From positions 1,436,501-1,500,500 of the forward strand of contig NZ_CP074126.1 of assembly GCF_018282095.1 (NCBI RefSeq): a DNA stretch of 64,000 nucleotides. The letters run 5' to 3'. Below are positions 36,230 to 47,100 of this stretch, in pieces (positions within the stretch are counted from its first letter, which is position 1; every line of letters starts with the position of its first letter). Both the position numbers and the translations under genes were made by a program. Source of the stretch: Pseudovibrio brasiliensis. Lineage in GTDB: Bacteria; Pseudomonadota; Alphaproteobacteria; Rhizobiales; Stappiaceae. The notes below the pieces were generated by a model, which was not told the origin of the DNA, searched no databases, and saw only the letters and a program-made list of their open reading frames with translations.

Positions 36230-37009
36230 ATGACTTCACCTATCGTAGAGATGAAGAACATCGAAAAGCACTTCGGTTCCGTAATTGCTTTGGCTGGTGT
36301 TTCCTTCTCTGTCATGCCCGGCGAAGTGCATTGTCTGCTTGGTGACAACGGTGCAGGTAAATCCACCTTCATCAAAACCATGTCCGGCGTGCACAAGCCA
36401 AGTAAGGGCGAGATCTTCGTTGATAGTCAAAAGCAGGTCTTTGAAAGCCCGCGCGATGCAATGAATTCTGGCATCGCAACGGTGCACCAGGATCTGGCCA
36501 TGATCCCGCTCATGTCCATCACCCGCAATTTCTGGCTTGGCCGTGAGCCGGTCAAGAAGTTTGGACCAATCTCTTACTTCGATCACAAGTACGCAAACGA
36601 AGTGACCATGGAAGAGATGTCCAAGATGGGCATTAACCTGCGCGAACCGGATCAGGCTGTGGGCACTCTGTCCGGCGGTGAACGCCAGACAGTCGCAATC
36701 GCGCGGGCCGTATACTTTGGCGCGAAGGTCCTCATCCTCGACGAGCCAACCTCTGCTCTTGGCGTACGCCAGACGTCTAACGTGCTCTCGACTATGGACA
36801 AGGTCCGCAAAAAGGGTGTTGGCGTCGTGTTCATTTCGCACAACGTACGCCACGCCATGGCAGTGGGTGATCGCTTCACAGTGCTGAACCGGGGCAAAAC
36901 CCTCGGCACGGCGAAGAAGGGCGAGATCACCGCTGAGGAACTACAAGACTTGATGGCTGGCGGGCAGGAACTTGCCAGTCTGGAGGCATCATTGGGCGGC
37001 ACCGTGTGA
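36230..37009 (+). CDS. Sugar (inositol-type) ABC transporter ATP-binding protein
   Basis: 259-residue ATPase with one ABC domain, not the fused double domain of RbsA. Walker [10 protein letters not shown], signature LSGGERQ, Walker [12 protein letters not shown], switch His in VVFISHN. The single-domain form is usual for IbpC/FrcA-type importers. Last gene of the importer operon; a terminator follows. Confidence 0.93.
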   Translation: MTSPIVEMKNIEKHFGSVIALAGVSFSVMPGEVHCLLGDNGAGKSTFIKTMSGVHKPSKGEIFVDSQKQVFESPRDAMNSGIATVHQDLAMIPLMSITRNFWLGREPVKKFGPISYFDHKYANEVTMEEMSKMGINLREPDQAVGTLSGGERQTVAIARAVYFGAKVLILDEPTSALGVRQTSNVLSTMDKVRKKGVGVVFISHNVRHAMAVGDRFTVLNRGKTLGTAKKGEITAEELQDLMAGGQELASLEASLGGTV

Positions 37010-37010
37010 T

Positions 37011-37055
37011 GCGTATTTCCGAGAACTAAACTCCGTTCTCGGTCCAGGCATACGC
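37011..37055. repeat. Divergent palindromic repeat, copy 4
   Basis: 45-bp element with the same outer arms as copy 1 (GCGTAT / ATACGC) but a different inner stem, CCGAGAAC / GTTCTCGG (37019-37026, 37035-37042). It starts 2 bp after the ATPase gene. Confidence 0.7.
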
Positions 37056-37083
37056 AACATACAGGTTGTTCAATGACACATTG

Positions 37084-37121
37084 AGGAGCGGCATTACCCG
37101 ATCATGCCGCTCCTTCTTTCT
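37084..37121 (+). terminator. Terminator of the importer operon
   Basis: 11-bp stem AGGAGCGGCAT / ATGCCGCTCCT (37084-37094, 37104-37114) with a 9-base loop, followed by TCTTTCT. Confidence 0.8.
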
Positions 37122-37210
37122 AGCAATGCTCCGTTTCAAAGCGCGTTCTGTGGGAACCAATTAAGAACAAGAACCCGCTTCGCTCTGGGAGCACTTTCAG
37201 GATTACTGAG

Positions 37211-38323
37211 ATGGAAAAAATCGGCGTAGGTCTGATTGGAACCGGATATATGGGCAAATGTCATGCTCTGGCATGGAATGCCGTATCCGGTGTGTTTGGT
37301 GGTGAGCTCAAGCCAGAACTGGTAACGCTTGCTGAGGTGAATGAAGAACTGGCAGCTGCACGCGCAAAAGACTTCGGCTTTGCCAAGTCAACGGGCAACT
37401 GGCGCGATATGCTGGCCGACCCTGATATTCATATTATCTCGATTACCACGCCGAACGAATTCCACCCGGAAATGGCGATCGCAGCTCTGGAAGCTGGCAA
37501 GCACGTTTACTGCGAAAAGCCAATGGCGCCTTCCTTTGAAGATGCCCAGAAGATGCTCGAAGCATCCCGCAAGTCCGGCAAGAAAACCTTCCTCGGCTAC
37601 AACTACATCCAGAACCCGATGATGCGCCGCATCCGAGATCTGCTCAACTCAGGTGAGATCGGCGATGTGCTTCAGATCCGTCTTGAGATGGACGAAGATT
37701 TCATGGCCAACCCGGATGATGAATGGGGTATTAAGAGTGGTGCAGCTTCTGGCTTCGGTGCTCTGGACGACTTCGGTGTACATACCATGTCCCTGCTCAT
37801 GGCACTGGACCTGCGCATTGCCAAAGTCATGTGCCACATGACAAAGCCATACGCGACCCGTAAGGACGCATCCGGCAACGATAAGAACGTTGAAACCTAT
37901 GATGCAGCCACCGTGCTGTTTGAGCTTGAAAATGGCGGCAACGGCACATTGCAACTCAACCGCTCCGCATGGGGCCGCAAAGGCCGCATCGCCGTACAGA
38001 TCTTCGGCTCCAAAGGCTCCATCGTTTATGATCAGGAACGCATGAACGAAATGCACGTCTACAAGGCGGAAGGCGACGTCGCAGGGCAGGGCTACACCAC
38101 CATTCTGTCAGGCCCAGCACACGAACCATACGACCGTTTCATCCCGGCTCCGGGCCACGGCCTCGGCTTCAACGACCTGAAGATCATCGAAGTCAATGAG
38201 ATCCTGAAGAGCTTGCAGGGACAGGAAAGCCACCTGATCGATTTCGAACGCGGCATCTTCATCGAAGGCCTCGTTCAGTCCATGGCCAAATCCCACGAGC
38301 AATCCGGTTGGGTTACGGTTTAA
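37211..38323 (+). CDS. Gfo/Idh/MocA family oxidoreductase (probable inositol-isomer dehydrogenase)
   Basis: 370-residue NAD(P)-dependent dehydrogenase. Rossmann motif GLIGTGYMGKCHA near residue 6 and catalytic Lys in YCEKPMAPS near residue 100; longer than iolG by 40 residues. A C-terminal HGLGFNDLKIIEV segment fits the Gfo/Idh/MocA substrate domain. Its place in the iol locus suggests oxidation of another inositol stereoisomer or a derivative; the substrate is inferred only from context. Confidence 0.88.
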   Translation: MEKIGVGLIGTGYMGKCHALAWNAVSGVFGGELKPELVTLAEVNEELAAARAKDFGFAKSTGNWRDMLADPDIHIISITTPNEFHPEMAIAALEAGKHVYCEKPMAPSFEDAQKMLEASRKSGKKTFLGYNYIQNPMMRRIRDLLNSGEIGDVLQIRLEMDEDFMANPDDEWGIKSGAASGFGALDDFGVHTMSLLMALDLRIAKVMCHMTKPYATRKDASGNDKNVETYDAATVLFELENGGNGTLQLNRSAWGRKGRIAVQIFGSKGSIVYDQERMNEMHVYKAEGDVAGQGYTTILSGPAHEPYDRFIPAPGHGLGFNDLKIIEVNEILKSLQGQESHLIDFERGIFIEGLVQSMAKSHEQSGWVTV

Positions 38324-38359
38324 GACCCATAGAAATCGGAGTGAAAAGGGTGCTCTAAA

Positions 38360-38474
38360 GCGTATCGCTGAAAAGTGGGAACCGGTTTTCAGATAAAGAT
38401 ACGCGGGAAACAAAGGCTAAAGCAGTTCATATGCTTCAACGAAAATGCGAACTGCTTTAGCCACGCCCTTTTTT
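38360..38474. repeat. Bipartite palindromic repeat, copy 3
   Basis: Hairpin A (38360-38404): outer arms GCGTATC / GATACGC, interior close to copies 1 and 2 (TGAAAA...TTTTCA). Hairpin B (38415-38462): perfect 14-bp arms GGCTAAAGCAGTTC / GAACTGCTTTAGCC with a 20-base loop, followed by a T run at 38469-38474, so it can also act as terminator of the dehydrogenase gene. Fills most of the 303-bp gap before tRNA-Phe. Confidence 0.85.
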
Positions 38475-38581
38475 GTGCGGTGATTTCTCAGCCACAAGGC
38501 CTTCAGCGAAAAAAAAGATTTAACCCCCTAAAAGCCTTTGGGAAAACTCTTTGAGGTGCTGGACAGACAAACTTTCCCACC

Positions 38582-39865
38582 CTATAAGACCCTCACCTCA
38601 GCGGGGCACACTGCCCAACGCGACAGGCCCGGATAGCTCAGTTGGTAGAGCAGCGGATTGAAAATCCGCGTGTCGGTGGTTCGAATCCGCCTCCGGGCAC
38701 CACTTATCTTCTTGAAATTATTAGATAATAAAATGAGCATTTGCTCTGCTTTCTTAAGGTTTGACACTTTTTCGGGCATGGTTTGACACTTTTGCTCCAA
38801 CCGCTTGCTGAACTCTTCCCCACGCAGAGTGATTTCCTTCTCAAATCGGACAGCAATATCCGACATGTTTTTGCGCAAATCAGCTCCTTTTGCATAAAGC
38901 CGTGCCATCGCTTCTGTCTCATGTCCCAGCGCAGCGGCAAGGTCTCTGTCGTTCAGCCCAATCTCCCGCAAAATAGTCGCAACCGTATGCCGCAGACCAT
39001 AAAGGGTAAGGCCCGGCTCAATCAGGTTCCTATCCTCTAATTGGATGCGCAGCTTTCTCCACGATGCCCTGAACCCTGAGACAGTCCACGGTTGCCCTCT
39101 GGAGTTTGCGCAAAGCGTTGGCGCTTCGTGATTTGGCGCTTCATCAAGAGCTGATTTTAAGGGCGCAATGACAGGCCAAAAGACCGGAGCCCCCGTTTTG
39201 GCTCGCCGTGTTGAGATGAAACCATTTTGGTATTGCTGCTTGGAAAGCGTAAGCGCGTCTTGCGGACCAAGCCCCGTATACATCATCAAGGTAAGGGCAG
39301 GGACCATCTGAGCCGGGGCGTGTTTTAAAACGATCCTGCGCTCGTCATCCGTCCAGGGCCTGTTGGCGATGGGAGCATTCTTAGGTTTGCGAATGGATTT
39401 AACCCCAAGAGCAGGGTTTTCTTTGACGAACCCACGTTCTTTGCCCCAAGAAAACAAAACAGAGAGCACTTGTTTTACATAGTTAGCAAAACGCCTCTTA
39501 CGTTGCTCCTCTGCTTTATCTCTCAGTTTGACTATGAAGGGTGAGGTAAAGCGGGAGAGGGGTGTGTTGTTGATTGGTGCCAGATAATCAAAGACCTTCT
39601 GGTAGTCCGACTTGGTGCGCTCAGCCAACTCAAGAAAGGCAGAGCTAGCGCGATACTTGTCAATCAGATTGCCGAGCGTGCCCGGCCTTCTGGTATCAGC
39701 CACTGACATCAAGCTTGTCAGTCGCTCGCATTCCGCCAGAAAGGCAGTACTGCCAATTGGCGCTTTTTCCAGATTGATTGGTTCACCAGTTTTTCGATGA
39801 TAACACCGCAGCTTGCCATGCTGGTCTTTGAAGATCTTGAAGCCTTTGACCCGGATTATCGTCAT
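38582..39865 (-). CDS. Tyrosine recombinase / integrase reading into tRNA-Phe
   Basis: 427 residues from ATG 39865, which starts 1 bp after the excisionase stop. N-terminal SAM-like core-binding domain about 60-160, catalytic domain about 170-350. Catalytic region: YTGLGPQDALTL holds Gly where box I normally has Arg; box II YGLRHTVA keeps Arg and His; nucleophile Tyr in ARLYAKGAD. The same GxxxD variant occurs in a known alphaproteobacterial integrase family. The last ~40 residues (RRRIRTTDTRIFN onward) are encoded by the antisense of tRNA-Phe and beyond, so the true functional end is probably near 38,700. Confidence 0.88.
   Translation of the reverse strand: MTIIRVKGFKIFKDQHGKLRCYHRKTGEPINLEKAPIGSTAFLAECERLTSLMSVADTRRPGTLGNLIDKYRASSAFLELAERTKSDYQKVFDYLAPINNTPLSRFTSPFIVKLRDKAEEQRKRRFANYVKQVLSVLFSWGKERGFVKENPALGVKSIRKPKNAPIANRPWTDDERRIVLKHAPAQMVPALTLMMYTGLGPQDALTLSKQQYQNGFISTRRAKTGAPVFWPVIAPLKSALDEAPNHEAPTLCANSRGQPWTVSGFRASWRKLRIQLEDRNLIEPGLTLYGLRHTVATILREIGLNDRDLAAALGHETEAMARLYAKGADLRKNMSDIAVRFEKEITLRGEEFSKRLEQKCQTMPEKVSNLKKAEQMLILLSNNFKKISGARRRIRTTDTRIFNPLLYQLSYPGLSRWAVCPAEVRVL
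38627..38702 (+). tRNA. tRNA-Phe (GAA)
   Basis: 76 nt with encoded CCA. Acceptor GCCCGGA / TCCGGGC, D-arm GCTCAGTTGGTAGAGC, anticodon stem GCGGA / TCCGC with loop TTGAAAA (anticodon GAA at 38660-38662), T-arm GGTGG-TTCGAAT-CCGCC. A phage-type integrase lies immediately downstream on the other strand, so its 3' half is the probable attachment site. Confidence 0.97.
38670..38702. other. Probable integration site (attL) in the 3' half of tRNA-Phe
   Basis: Tyrosine integrases of genomic islands commonly recombine in the T-arm and 3' end of tRNA genes. The gene here is intact and directly followed by an integrase pointing at it. The core boundary is not visible because no second copy was found in the window. 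Confidence 0.55.
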
Positions 39866-39866
39866 A

Positions 39867-40106
39867 TCAGGCTCCCAGCTGATTGAGGAGATCATCATCT
39901 GATGGACGGCCGTCTTCCTTTAAGCCTTCAATCCAACGATCCAAATCCTTGACGTCCCAGACCTTGCGCCCTCCAGGAAGAAGAACAGCGGGAACCGGGC
40001 AATTGGCCAGGAAGCTGGTTGCACTTAGCCCGCAATAAGAAGCCGCATCAGCTCTCTTCAGCATGCGATACGGCTGTATACTCAAGTTCAACTGCGCTCT
40101 TGCCAT
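39867..40106 (-). CDS. AlpA/excisionase-like HTH protein
   Basis: 79-residue small HTH protein: MLKRADAASYCGLSATSF matches the MerR/AlpA-like DNA-binding helix, and GGRKVWDVKDLDRWIE the wing. Such proteins sit beside integrases and act as excision or directionality factors. It ends 1 bp before the integrase start, so the two are translationally coupled. Confidence 0.78.
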   Translation of the reverse strand: MARAQLNLSIQPYRMLKRADAASYCGLSATSFLANCPVPAVLLPGGRKVWDVKDLDRWIEGLKEDGRPSDDDLLNQLGA

Positions 40107-40185
40107 ATCGATCCCCTATTGATCTTCAGGCTATAGATGTTTTGATGCCGATAGCATGGGCCTGTGATTTAATGAACCAAAGCGA

Positions 40186-40677
40186 TTACTCGCTCTCTTC
40201 ACGAACCTTTGTGCAAGACACCAGCACTTTCAAAAACAAAGCACCACAATCGACAATATGATAGGCAGGCTGACGTTTTGAGCTTCGCATAATCTGAGTG
40301 ATCGCCTCCAGAAGCTCTTCCAGTCCGAGATGCATCTCTATCTGAATATTTTCCTCATCCATTGCATTGTTGCAAAGGCAGAAAACACTACTTTCTGTGC
40401 CAAGAATACCAGACCATTTGTTGGCGAGCTGCTGTGAGACAGTCCCGGCAATCAGCTCTGCAATCGTATTTGTGCAGTGAGAGCGTACCATGTTGTGGTA
40501 GGTGGCAACGGCCATCAGATCATTAAAGGTATATCGGGTCCAGCCTTGGCGCTCGCCCTCAAGCACCAGCTGCTTTCGCCGCCTCCAGACCCGCAACGTC
40601 TCGATATTCATCCCAACGATCTTGGCAACTTCGGACGCCGTATATGTACGGCTGTAAGTGTCACTCTTCCCAGTCAT
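40186..40677 (-). CDS. MerR-type HTH regulator
   Basis: 163-residue protein with a MerR-like N-terminal HTH (YTASEVAKIVGMNIETLRVW, wing QGWTRYTFNDL at about residues 12-55) and a C-terminal domain without the cysteine set of metal-sensing MerRs. Lies upstream of the excisionase and integrase on the same strand, so it may regulate the island's mobility genes. Ligand unknown. Confidence 0.72.
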   Translation of the reverse strand: MTGKSDTYSRTYTASEVAKIVGMNIETLRVWRRRKQLVLEGERQGWTRYTFNDLMAVATYHNMVRSHCTNTIAELIAGTVSQQLANKWSGILGTESSVFCLCNNAMDEENIQIEMHLGLEELLEAITQIMRSSKRQPAYHIVDCGALFLKVLVSCTKVREESE

Positions 40678-41141
40678 GCTCGACTCACTTCTTGAATTGG
40701 GTCGAGATTACCATTTTATTTGAATGGGTCAAGTGAAACGAAAATGAATCTTCTAACTGATTGGTTTAGATGGAGTACTGTGTGTTGATGAAAAGAGAAA
40801 AGCTCAACAGGTCGACTGATTAGCTAATCTACTCCCGTATCTCCGATAGCTATGGATGATGGAATGCTGCGTTCGTTTTGGGCCATAAGCCGACATTCGA
40901 GCTGTTCTATCAATGGTTGAAGCGGTCTGTATGGCAGACTGTCAGAGTTCCCGAGACTGCTTTCATTTCCTAGGCAAAGGTCGCGGAGTTAAAGAGTAAG
41001 GCCGTGCTCAGGGCAGAGATACGATAGCGGGATTGGCACATATGGATTTTCGACAGTTGGAGAGCATTTGCCCGCCACTTGAGTTTTCAGGTGGCGGGCA
41101 GCCTATGTTGGGTTGGTGTTCTTGCTCAGACAGGAAAATGA
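40678..41141. other. Intergenic stretch between MerR gene and autotransporter
   Basis: 464 bp with no convincing gene. A hairpin GCCCGCCAC / GTGGCGGGC (41070-41078, 41091-41099, extended inward to 13 pairs) lies 43 bp after the autotransporter stop and probably acts as its terminator or 3' stabiliser, though it lacks a T run. Bases 40860-40980 look like non-coding relic DNA. Confidence 0.5.
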
Positions 41142-44100
41142 TCAAAACTTCAGAGCAATGTTTGCTTTGAGCCCCTGATCGGTGAGGCCGGAACCAAATT
41201 TGCCATCATATGTCAGACCTAAGGTCGTGTTCCGTCCCAGATCCACTGATGCTCCCAGATTCAGCAGGAGGGCATCTCTGGCAATCGGGATACCGGCAAC
41301 GGAGAAGTCCTCGCCTCCGGCAAAGACATGGTTGACAACAGGTATTACATCACCAAACGCATGCTGCCAGGCAGCTTGAGCTGAGAGCTTCGCGGTGAAT
41401 TGACCAAGGTTTGCCCGCGTCTCTGCACGCAACCCGATACTGGTGAAGGTGCTGTCCATTGTCTGGCGATCAACCTTCAGCGCAGCAGAGCCACCGGTTT
41501 CGGAGTACCCATCACTGGACAACTGGACGTAGGATATGTTGGCAAATGGCTCCAGACTGGTCGCAGCATAATCAAAACGATACCCTGCTTCACCAAAGAT
41601 CTGCGCAGTTCGCGCCGTATAGGACCCCGATAGGTTCTCGGCAAAGCCAGTGAAGGAGACCGAACGGGTCGTGTCGATATCATGCCATGCATAGCTAGCA
41701 CCTGCGCGCCCCCCCAAAGGCCCAAACTCTGTGCCACCATAAGCACCAAGATGCAGCGTGTCGGCCGTCGCAAAGGACGTTCTGCCATTCACTTCGAAAC
41801 TGCTGTTGTCGTAGCCACCGAAAAAGCCAAAGCGGGAGCTTTCGCCGATCTGGGCATCTCCACCCAGAAGGAAACCGCCGATTGACCGATCAAGCCCTGT
41901 CGCATTGCTGTTTCCATTCCAACGTCCCCAGGACCCAAAACTTTGCCCCCAGAACGCGAGGCTCTCGCCAACGCGCTTTTCCACTTGCTCTTGTCCATCC
42001 GCAGCAACGGAATCCATTGCAACGCGCACACGACTGAGGGCAGCCTCGCGGGCAAAGCGGCTATCTTCGATCAGCGCTGTTTTTATTGAGGCGTGGGCTT
42101 CGCCTGAAAGCTGGTCGAGTGCTCCTGGTGCATCCGCATTGGACAGGTTCAAGACTGAATTGAACAAGTCTCCGCTGCCAAGTGAGAACGCACCTTCACC
42201 TGTAGCGCACTGATTAGCACTCATCCCGTAAATGCAGAACGAGCTGGATGCCATTTGAGAACTCAGATAAACGTTGTTGGCATCATATGACAGAGCGAAA
42301 TCAAAGAACGCGAAGTCATCTGTTGGTGTGGGTGAATCAAACGTTCCAGAGACGCCCCCTACAGCGCTCATAATCCTATAGACCGTATTTGCAGCGTAGG
42401 TTGAACCATCGTCGGTTCCGTTTTCCGGCTTCACATGTACCGAACCACCATTGATCGTCACAGTGCCGCTGGCGGCAAGCAGATCGTTGTTGATGTCTGC
42501 TGCGTTGCCCCCATCGTTCAACTCAACCTCAAAGGTTGAACCACTATTGAAAACAAGAGAAGTCGCATTCAAAGTCCCGATGGAGTTTCCCGGAGCGATT
42601 ACAGCACCTGAGTTGAAGGCAATAGCCCCGACAGTCCCCGAACCACCAAGGCTACCGCCATCGACTGTAACATCACCGATGGTGCCATTCACAACCAGTT
42701 TACCTCCTGAAACAGTGGTGCCGCCGGTATAAGTGCTGGTGCCGGTGAGGACGAGCTCGCCGAAGCCGGTTTTTTCCAGTGAACCAGCTCCGGCCAGATT
42801 GGAAGCAATGGTAGCGGTGTATCCCACGCCCGCGGTGGTGCTGTCGCCAACCCGGAACTGGACCGGACCTGTCAGAGCCAAATTGCCTCCAGTTATACTA
42901 TAACCATCGGCTGCGAACTGCATGCCTTTGGAAACCGAAACCCCAGCACTATCTACCGTGACCGTGCCCGGTGTTCCCTGGAAAATCAGCGTGCTGTACG
43001 GTTGATAAGGTGCACTTGCTGAGCCGGTGGCATCGGTCCAATTGGTTCCTGCGCTGCTCCAGATGCCTGAACCACCATGAACGGTTCCATCAGCACTTGT
43101 TACCGCACCATTCCAGAAGCTCAGCTGGTCTGCGTTCACCAGAAGATTGACCTGTCCGGTTGTTGCTGTCTGTATATTGTAAAGAAAGCCTGTGGGCGCG
43201 AGGCCCACTGTCAGACCGTTATCGGTCAAGTTGCCACTATAGGTGATTAAATTATAGACCCCTGCGTCAAAGCCACCCGCATCAGTGACCACAAGCCATC
43301 CATCCAACGTCAGATCACCGCCAACAGCGATGAGATCGCTGTCGATGCCCACTGTGCCGGAAGGAGATCCAAGCTCAAAATCCAGAACTGATGTGGAAGT
43401 AAGATTGAGGTCGCCGTCGATGGTCAGTGTACCGGGACTGTTGCCTGCAGCAATAGTTCCGCTTGTGACTGTTGCCGAACCGTTGATCGTGCCAGCCCCG
43501 CCAAGGCTACCGCCATCGACTGTAACATCACCAATAGTGCCACTCACAACCAGCTCACCTCCTGAAACGGTGGTGCCGCCGGTATAGGTGTTAGTACCGG
43601 TCAGGATGGTGGTGCCGGCAAGCTGGTGGACACTGCCATTCCCGCTAATGTCTGTGGAGAAGGTGTAGTCGGTATCCGTGTGGTTAAAGTTGATCACCCC
43701 GGTACCGACACCAAACTTAACCGCTGTGGCATCTAAAACACCTGCTGCCTGAGCCAGATCACCTGCTGCAGCACCAATATTGAGCGTGCCGCTGGAACCT
43801 GTCAGCCTACCCAGATGAACGCTGTTCTCCACATCAACCACGCCACCATCTGAGATCGTCAGGGTACCCCTTCCGAGCATTCCGATGTTCATATAGTGGC
43901 TATTTTCCCAGAGAGACCCGTCTCCCGAGACAACTGCGTCACCTTTAGAACCAGCTGCATCACCGATAACCCCTTTTTGACTGGTTACCCGACCTCCTTC
44001 GGCAATGGTCAAAGTTCCGGTCCCCTTACGTCCCACAGAAAGACTGATACCTTGTGTGTCCAAACCGAAATTGTTCTTCCAATATGACCCCTTACCTATT

Positions 44101-47100
44101 ACCTCCACAGCCCCGGTTGAGCCTGCAAAAGATGCGATCTGGCCATAAGCGCTGGTAACTAAACCACCTTCCAAGACACTCAGGGTTCCGTTTCCATCGA
44201 GTCCAATGCTAAAAGCACTCCCAGTTTGCAAACGTGAGTTTGGACCTGTCACCGTCACAGCTCCAGACGAACCGGCGTCAGCAGCAATATAGGTAAAAAA
44301 TCTTGCAGAAACATCGCTGCCATCGGCAATAGTTAGAGCTGCTGTTTCAGGGCCACCAACGCGAATATATCGACTGGCCAGTGTGGCGCCATTACTAAAC
44401 TCCAGCGTTCCCGCAGAAACTGCAGTGTCGCCGTTGTAGGTGTTTTCACCCATTAGGACGAGAGTTCCAAGACCAGCTTTGTCCAGCGAGCCAGTCCCGG
44501 TCAGGTTGGCAGCAATGGTTGAGGTAAAACCCTCGCCCGAGCTGGTTCCGTCCCCAACCCTGATTGCAACGGTATCAGAACTAGAACGTGCATTCAGAGT
44601 GATATCGCTACCAGTCACTGTATAGCCATCCACCGCGAACTGTAGGCCTTTGGAAACCGAAACCCCAGCACTATCTACCGTGACCGTGCCCGGTGTTCCT
44701 TGGAAAATCAGCGTGCTCTCCGGTTGATAAGGTGCACTTACTGAGCCGGTGGCATCGGTCCAGGTGGTTCCTGCGGTGCTCCAGGTGCCAGAACCACCAT
44801 GAACGGCTCCATCAGCACTTGTTACCGCTCCGTTCCAGAAGCTCAGCTGGTCCGGGTTCACCAGAAGATTGACCTGTCCGGCGGTCGCAGTCTGTACGTT
44901 GTAAAGGAAACCTGTGGGCGCGGTGCCCACCACCAGACCGTTGTCGGTCAAACTGCCACCATAGGTGATCAGGTTATACACCCCGGCGTCAAAGCCACCT
45001 GCATCAGTGACATTGAGCGATCCGTCCAGCGTCAGATCACCGCCAACGGCGATGAGGTCACTGTCCACGCCTGCTGTGCCGGATGGAGGTCCAAGTTCGA
45101 AATCCAGAACGGATGCGGAGGTCAGATTAAGGTCACCGCCAATTGTCAGCGCACCCGGACTGTTACCCGCTGCAATGGTTCCGCTTGTGACTGTTGCCGA
45201 TCCGTTGATCGTGCCTGAACCACCAAGGGTGCCGCCATTGATTGTAACATCACCAATGGTGCCATTAACAAACAGCTTTCCTCCTGAAACAGTGGTGCCA
45301 CCGGTATAGGTGTTGGTGCCGGTTAACGTGACAGTGCCAGTGCCGGTCTTGATCAAAGGGCCGGTCCCGGTCAGAACCGTACCAATGCTGCCGTTTTCTA
45401 CGGTGTATGAACTCCCCTCGAGCGTGCCGCCTATGATTGTTCCATCCATCAGTGTGAATGCATCCGCGAATAGAGTCACACCCGTACCAATTTCCAAAGA
45501 GCCACCAGTGAGTGCTGTATCACCAACTGTCTCTGTATCAGTGATCAGAAGGCGTCCGCCGCTAACATTTACATCGCCTGTGTTGGCCAGAGCATTGCCG
45601 TTACGCACATCCAACACGCCTCCCGAGACCGTCGTACCGCCGGTGTAGGTGTTGGTGCCGGTCAGGGTGGTGGTACCGGACAGTTGATGGACCATTCCGT
45701 TTCCAGCGATCTGGGGCTTAAAAATGTAATCGGTATCCGTGTGATTGAAGTTGATAGTACCTGTACCAGTACCAAAGGTTACGGTTGCTGAGTTGAGCAC
45801 TCCCGCCCCCACGGCAGAATCTCCAGCTGCTGCACCGATGTTCAAAACGCCAGAACCCGTTGAACTTGAGCCCAGCTCGGTCGCTCCAGACACATTCACT
45901 GTTGCACCCTCGGAAATCGTCAGGGTGCCTTCGCCGTCGTGGCCGACAAATAGAGTGTCCGAATTCTCCCAGGTTGACCCGGTACCGGTCACCTCAACAG
46001 TGCCGGTTGAGACACTGCTGGAGCCGATATAGCCGGTCGCATTACTCACAGCGCCGCCATCGGATACCGTCAGAGTGCCTCTGCCAGAAGCGCCGACAAC
46101 CAGAATGCCCGAATTGTCCCAGGTTGATCCGATGCCGGTTACCTCAACACTGCCGGTTGAGCCATTGTTGTCGCCAATATAGCCGTTCCTGCTACTCACC
46201 GCGCCGCCATCAGACACGGCCACTGTACCATCGCCGTCTTCGCCGACATATAGAGTGCTCGAGTTGCTCCAGGTTGACCCGGTGCCGGTCACCTCAACAG
46301 TGCCGATTGAGCCACGACTATTAGCGATAAAGCCGTTCACATCACTCACCGCACTGCCGTCTGATATCGTCAGTGTGCCATCGCCGCCGTGGCCGACAAA
46401 CAGGGTGTCCGAAATGCCCCAAATTGCCCCGGTGCCGCTCACCTCAACAGTGCCAGTTGAGCCGCTTAGAGAACCGATTGTGCCGGTCAAACTGCTCAGT
46501 GACCCGCTTACGGACAGAGTGCCGCCGTTGACTTCTGTTGTGCCGGTAAAGTTTGCGTTGTTACCCCTCAGATCTGTCCAGCCGGACTCGTGCACAATCG
46601 AATGAGTTCCGGAGCCAGTGCTGGCAAGGTCAGCGTCGAACTGATAGGCACCGGCCTCATCCGTGTGGTTGAAAACCAGCGTCGCGGTGCCATCTCCGAA
46701 CTCAACCGTTGAGGCATCAATCGTTCCGGCCGCAGCAGTCGTTTCACCGCTGCCCGCACCAATGTTCAAAACGCCAGAACCAGTTGAGTGAGCGCCCAGC
46801 TGAGTCGTTCCAGACACACTAATTGTTGCATCTTCGGAAATCGTCAGAGTGCCTTCGCCGCCGAGGCCGACAAACAGACTGCCCGAATTCTCCCAGGCTG
46901 ACCCGATGTCGGTCACCTCAACTGTACCGGTTGAGCCAATACCATGACCGATAATGCCGTTTGTATTAGTCACCGTGCCATCATCGGACACCGTTAGAGT
47001 GCCATCGCCGTCGGCGCCGACATGCAGGTTGCCCGAATTGTCCCAGGTTGATCCGGTGCCTGTCACCTCAATTGTGCCGGTTGAGTCACTGTCACCGCCG

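Noticed and set aside
38582-38704. C-terminal 40 residues of the integrase as a conserved protein domain
   Set aside because: RRRIRTTDTRIFN and what follows is the antisense of tRNA-Phe; the apparent conservation comes from the tRNA.
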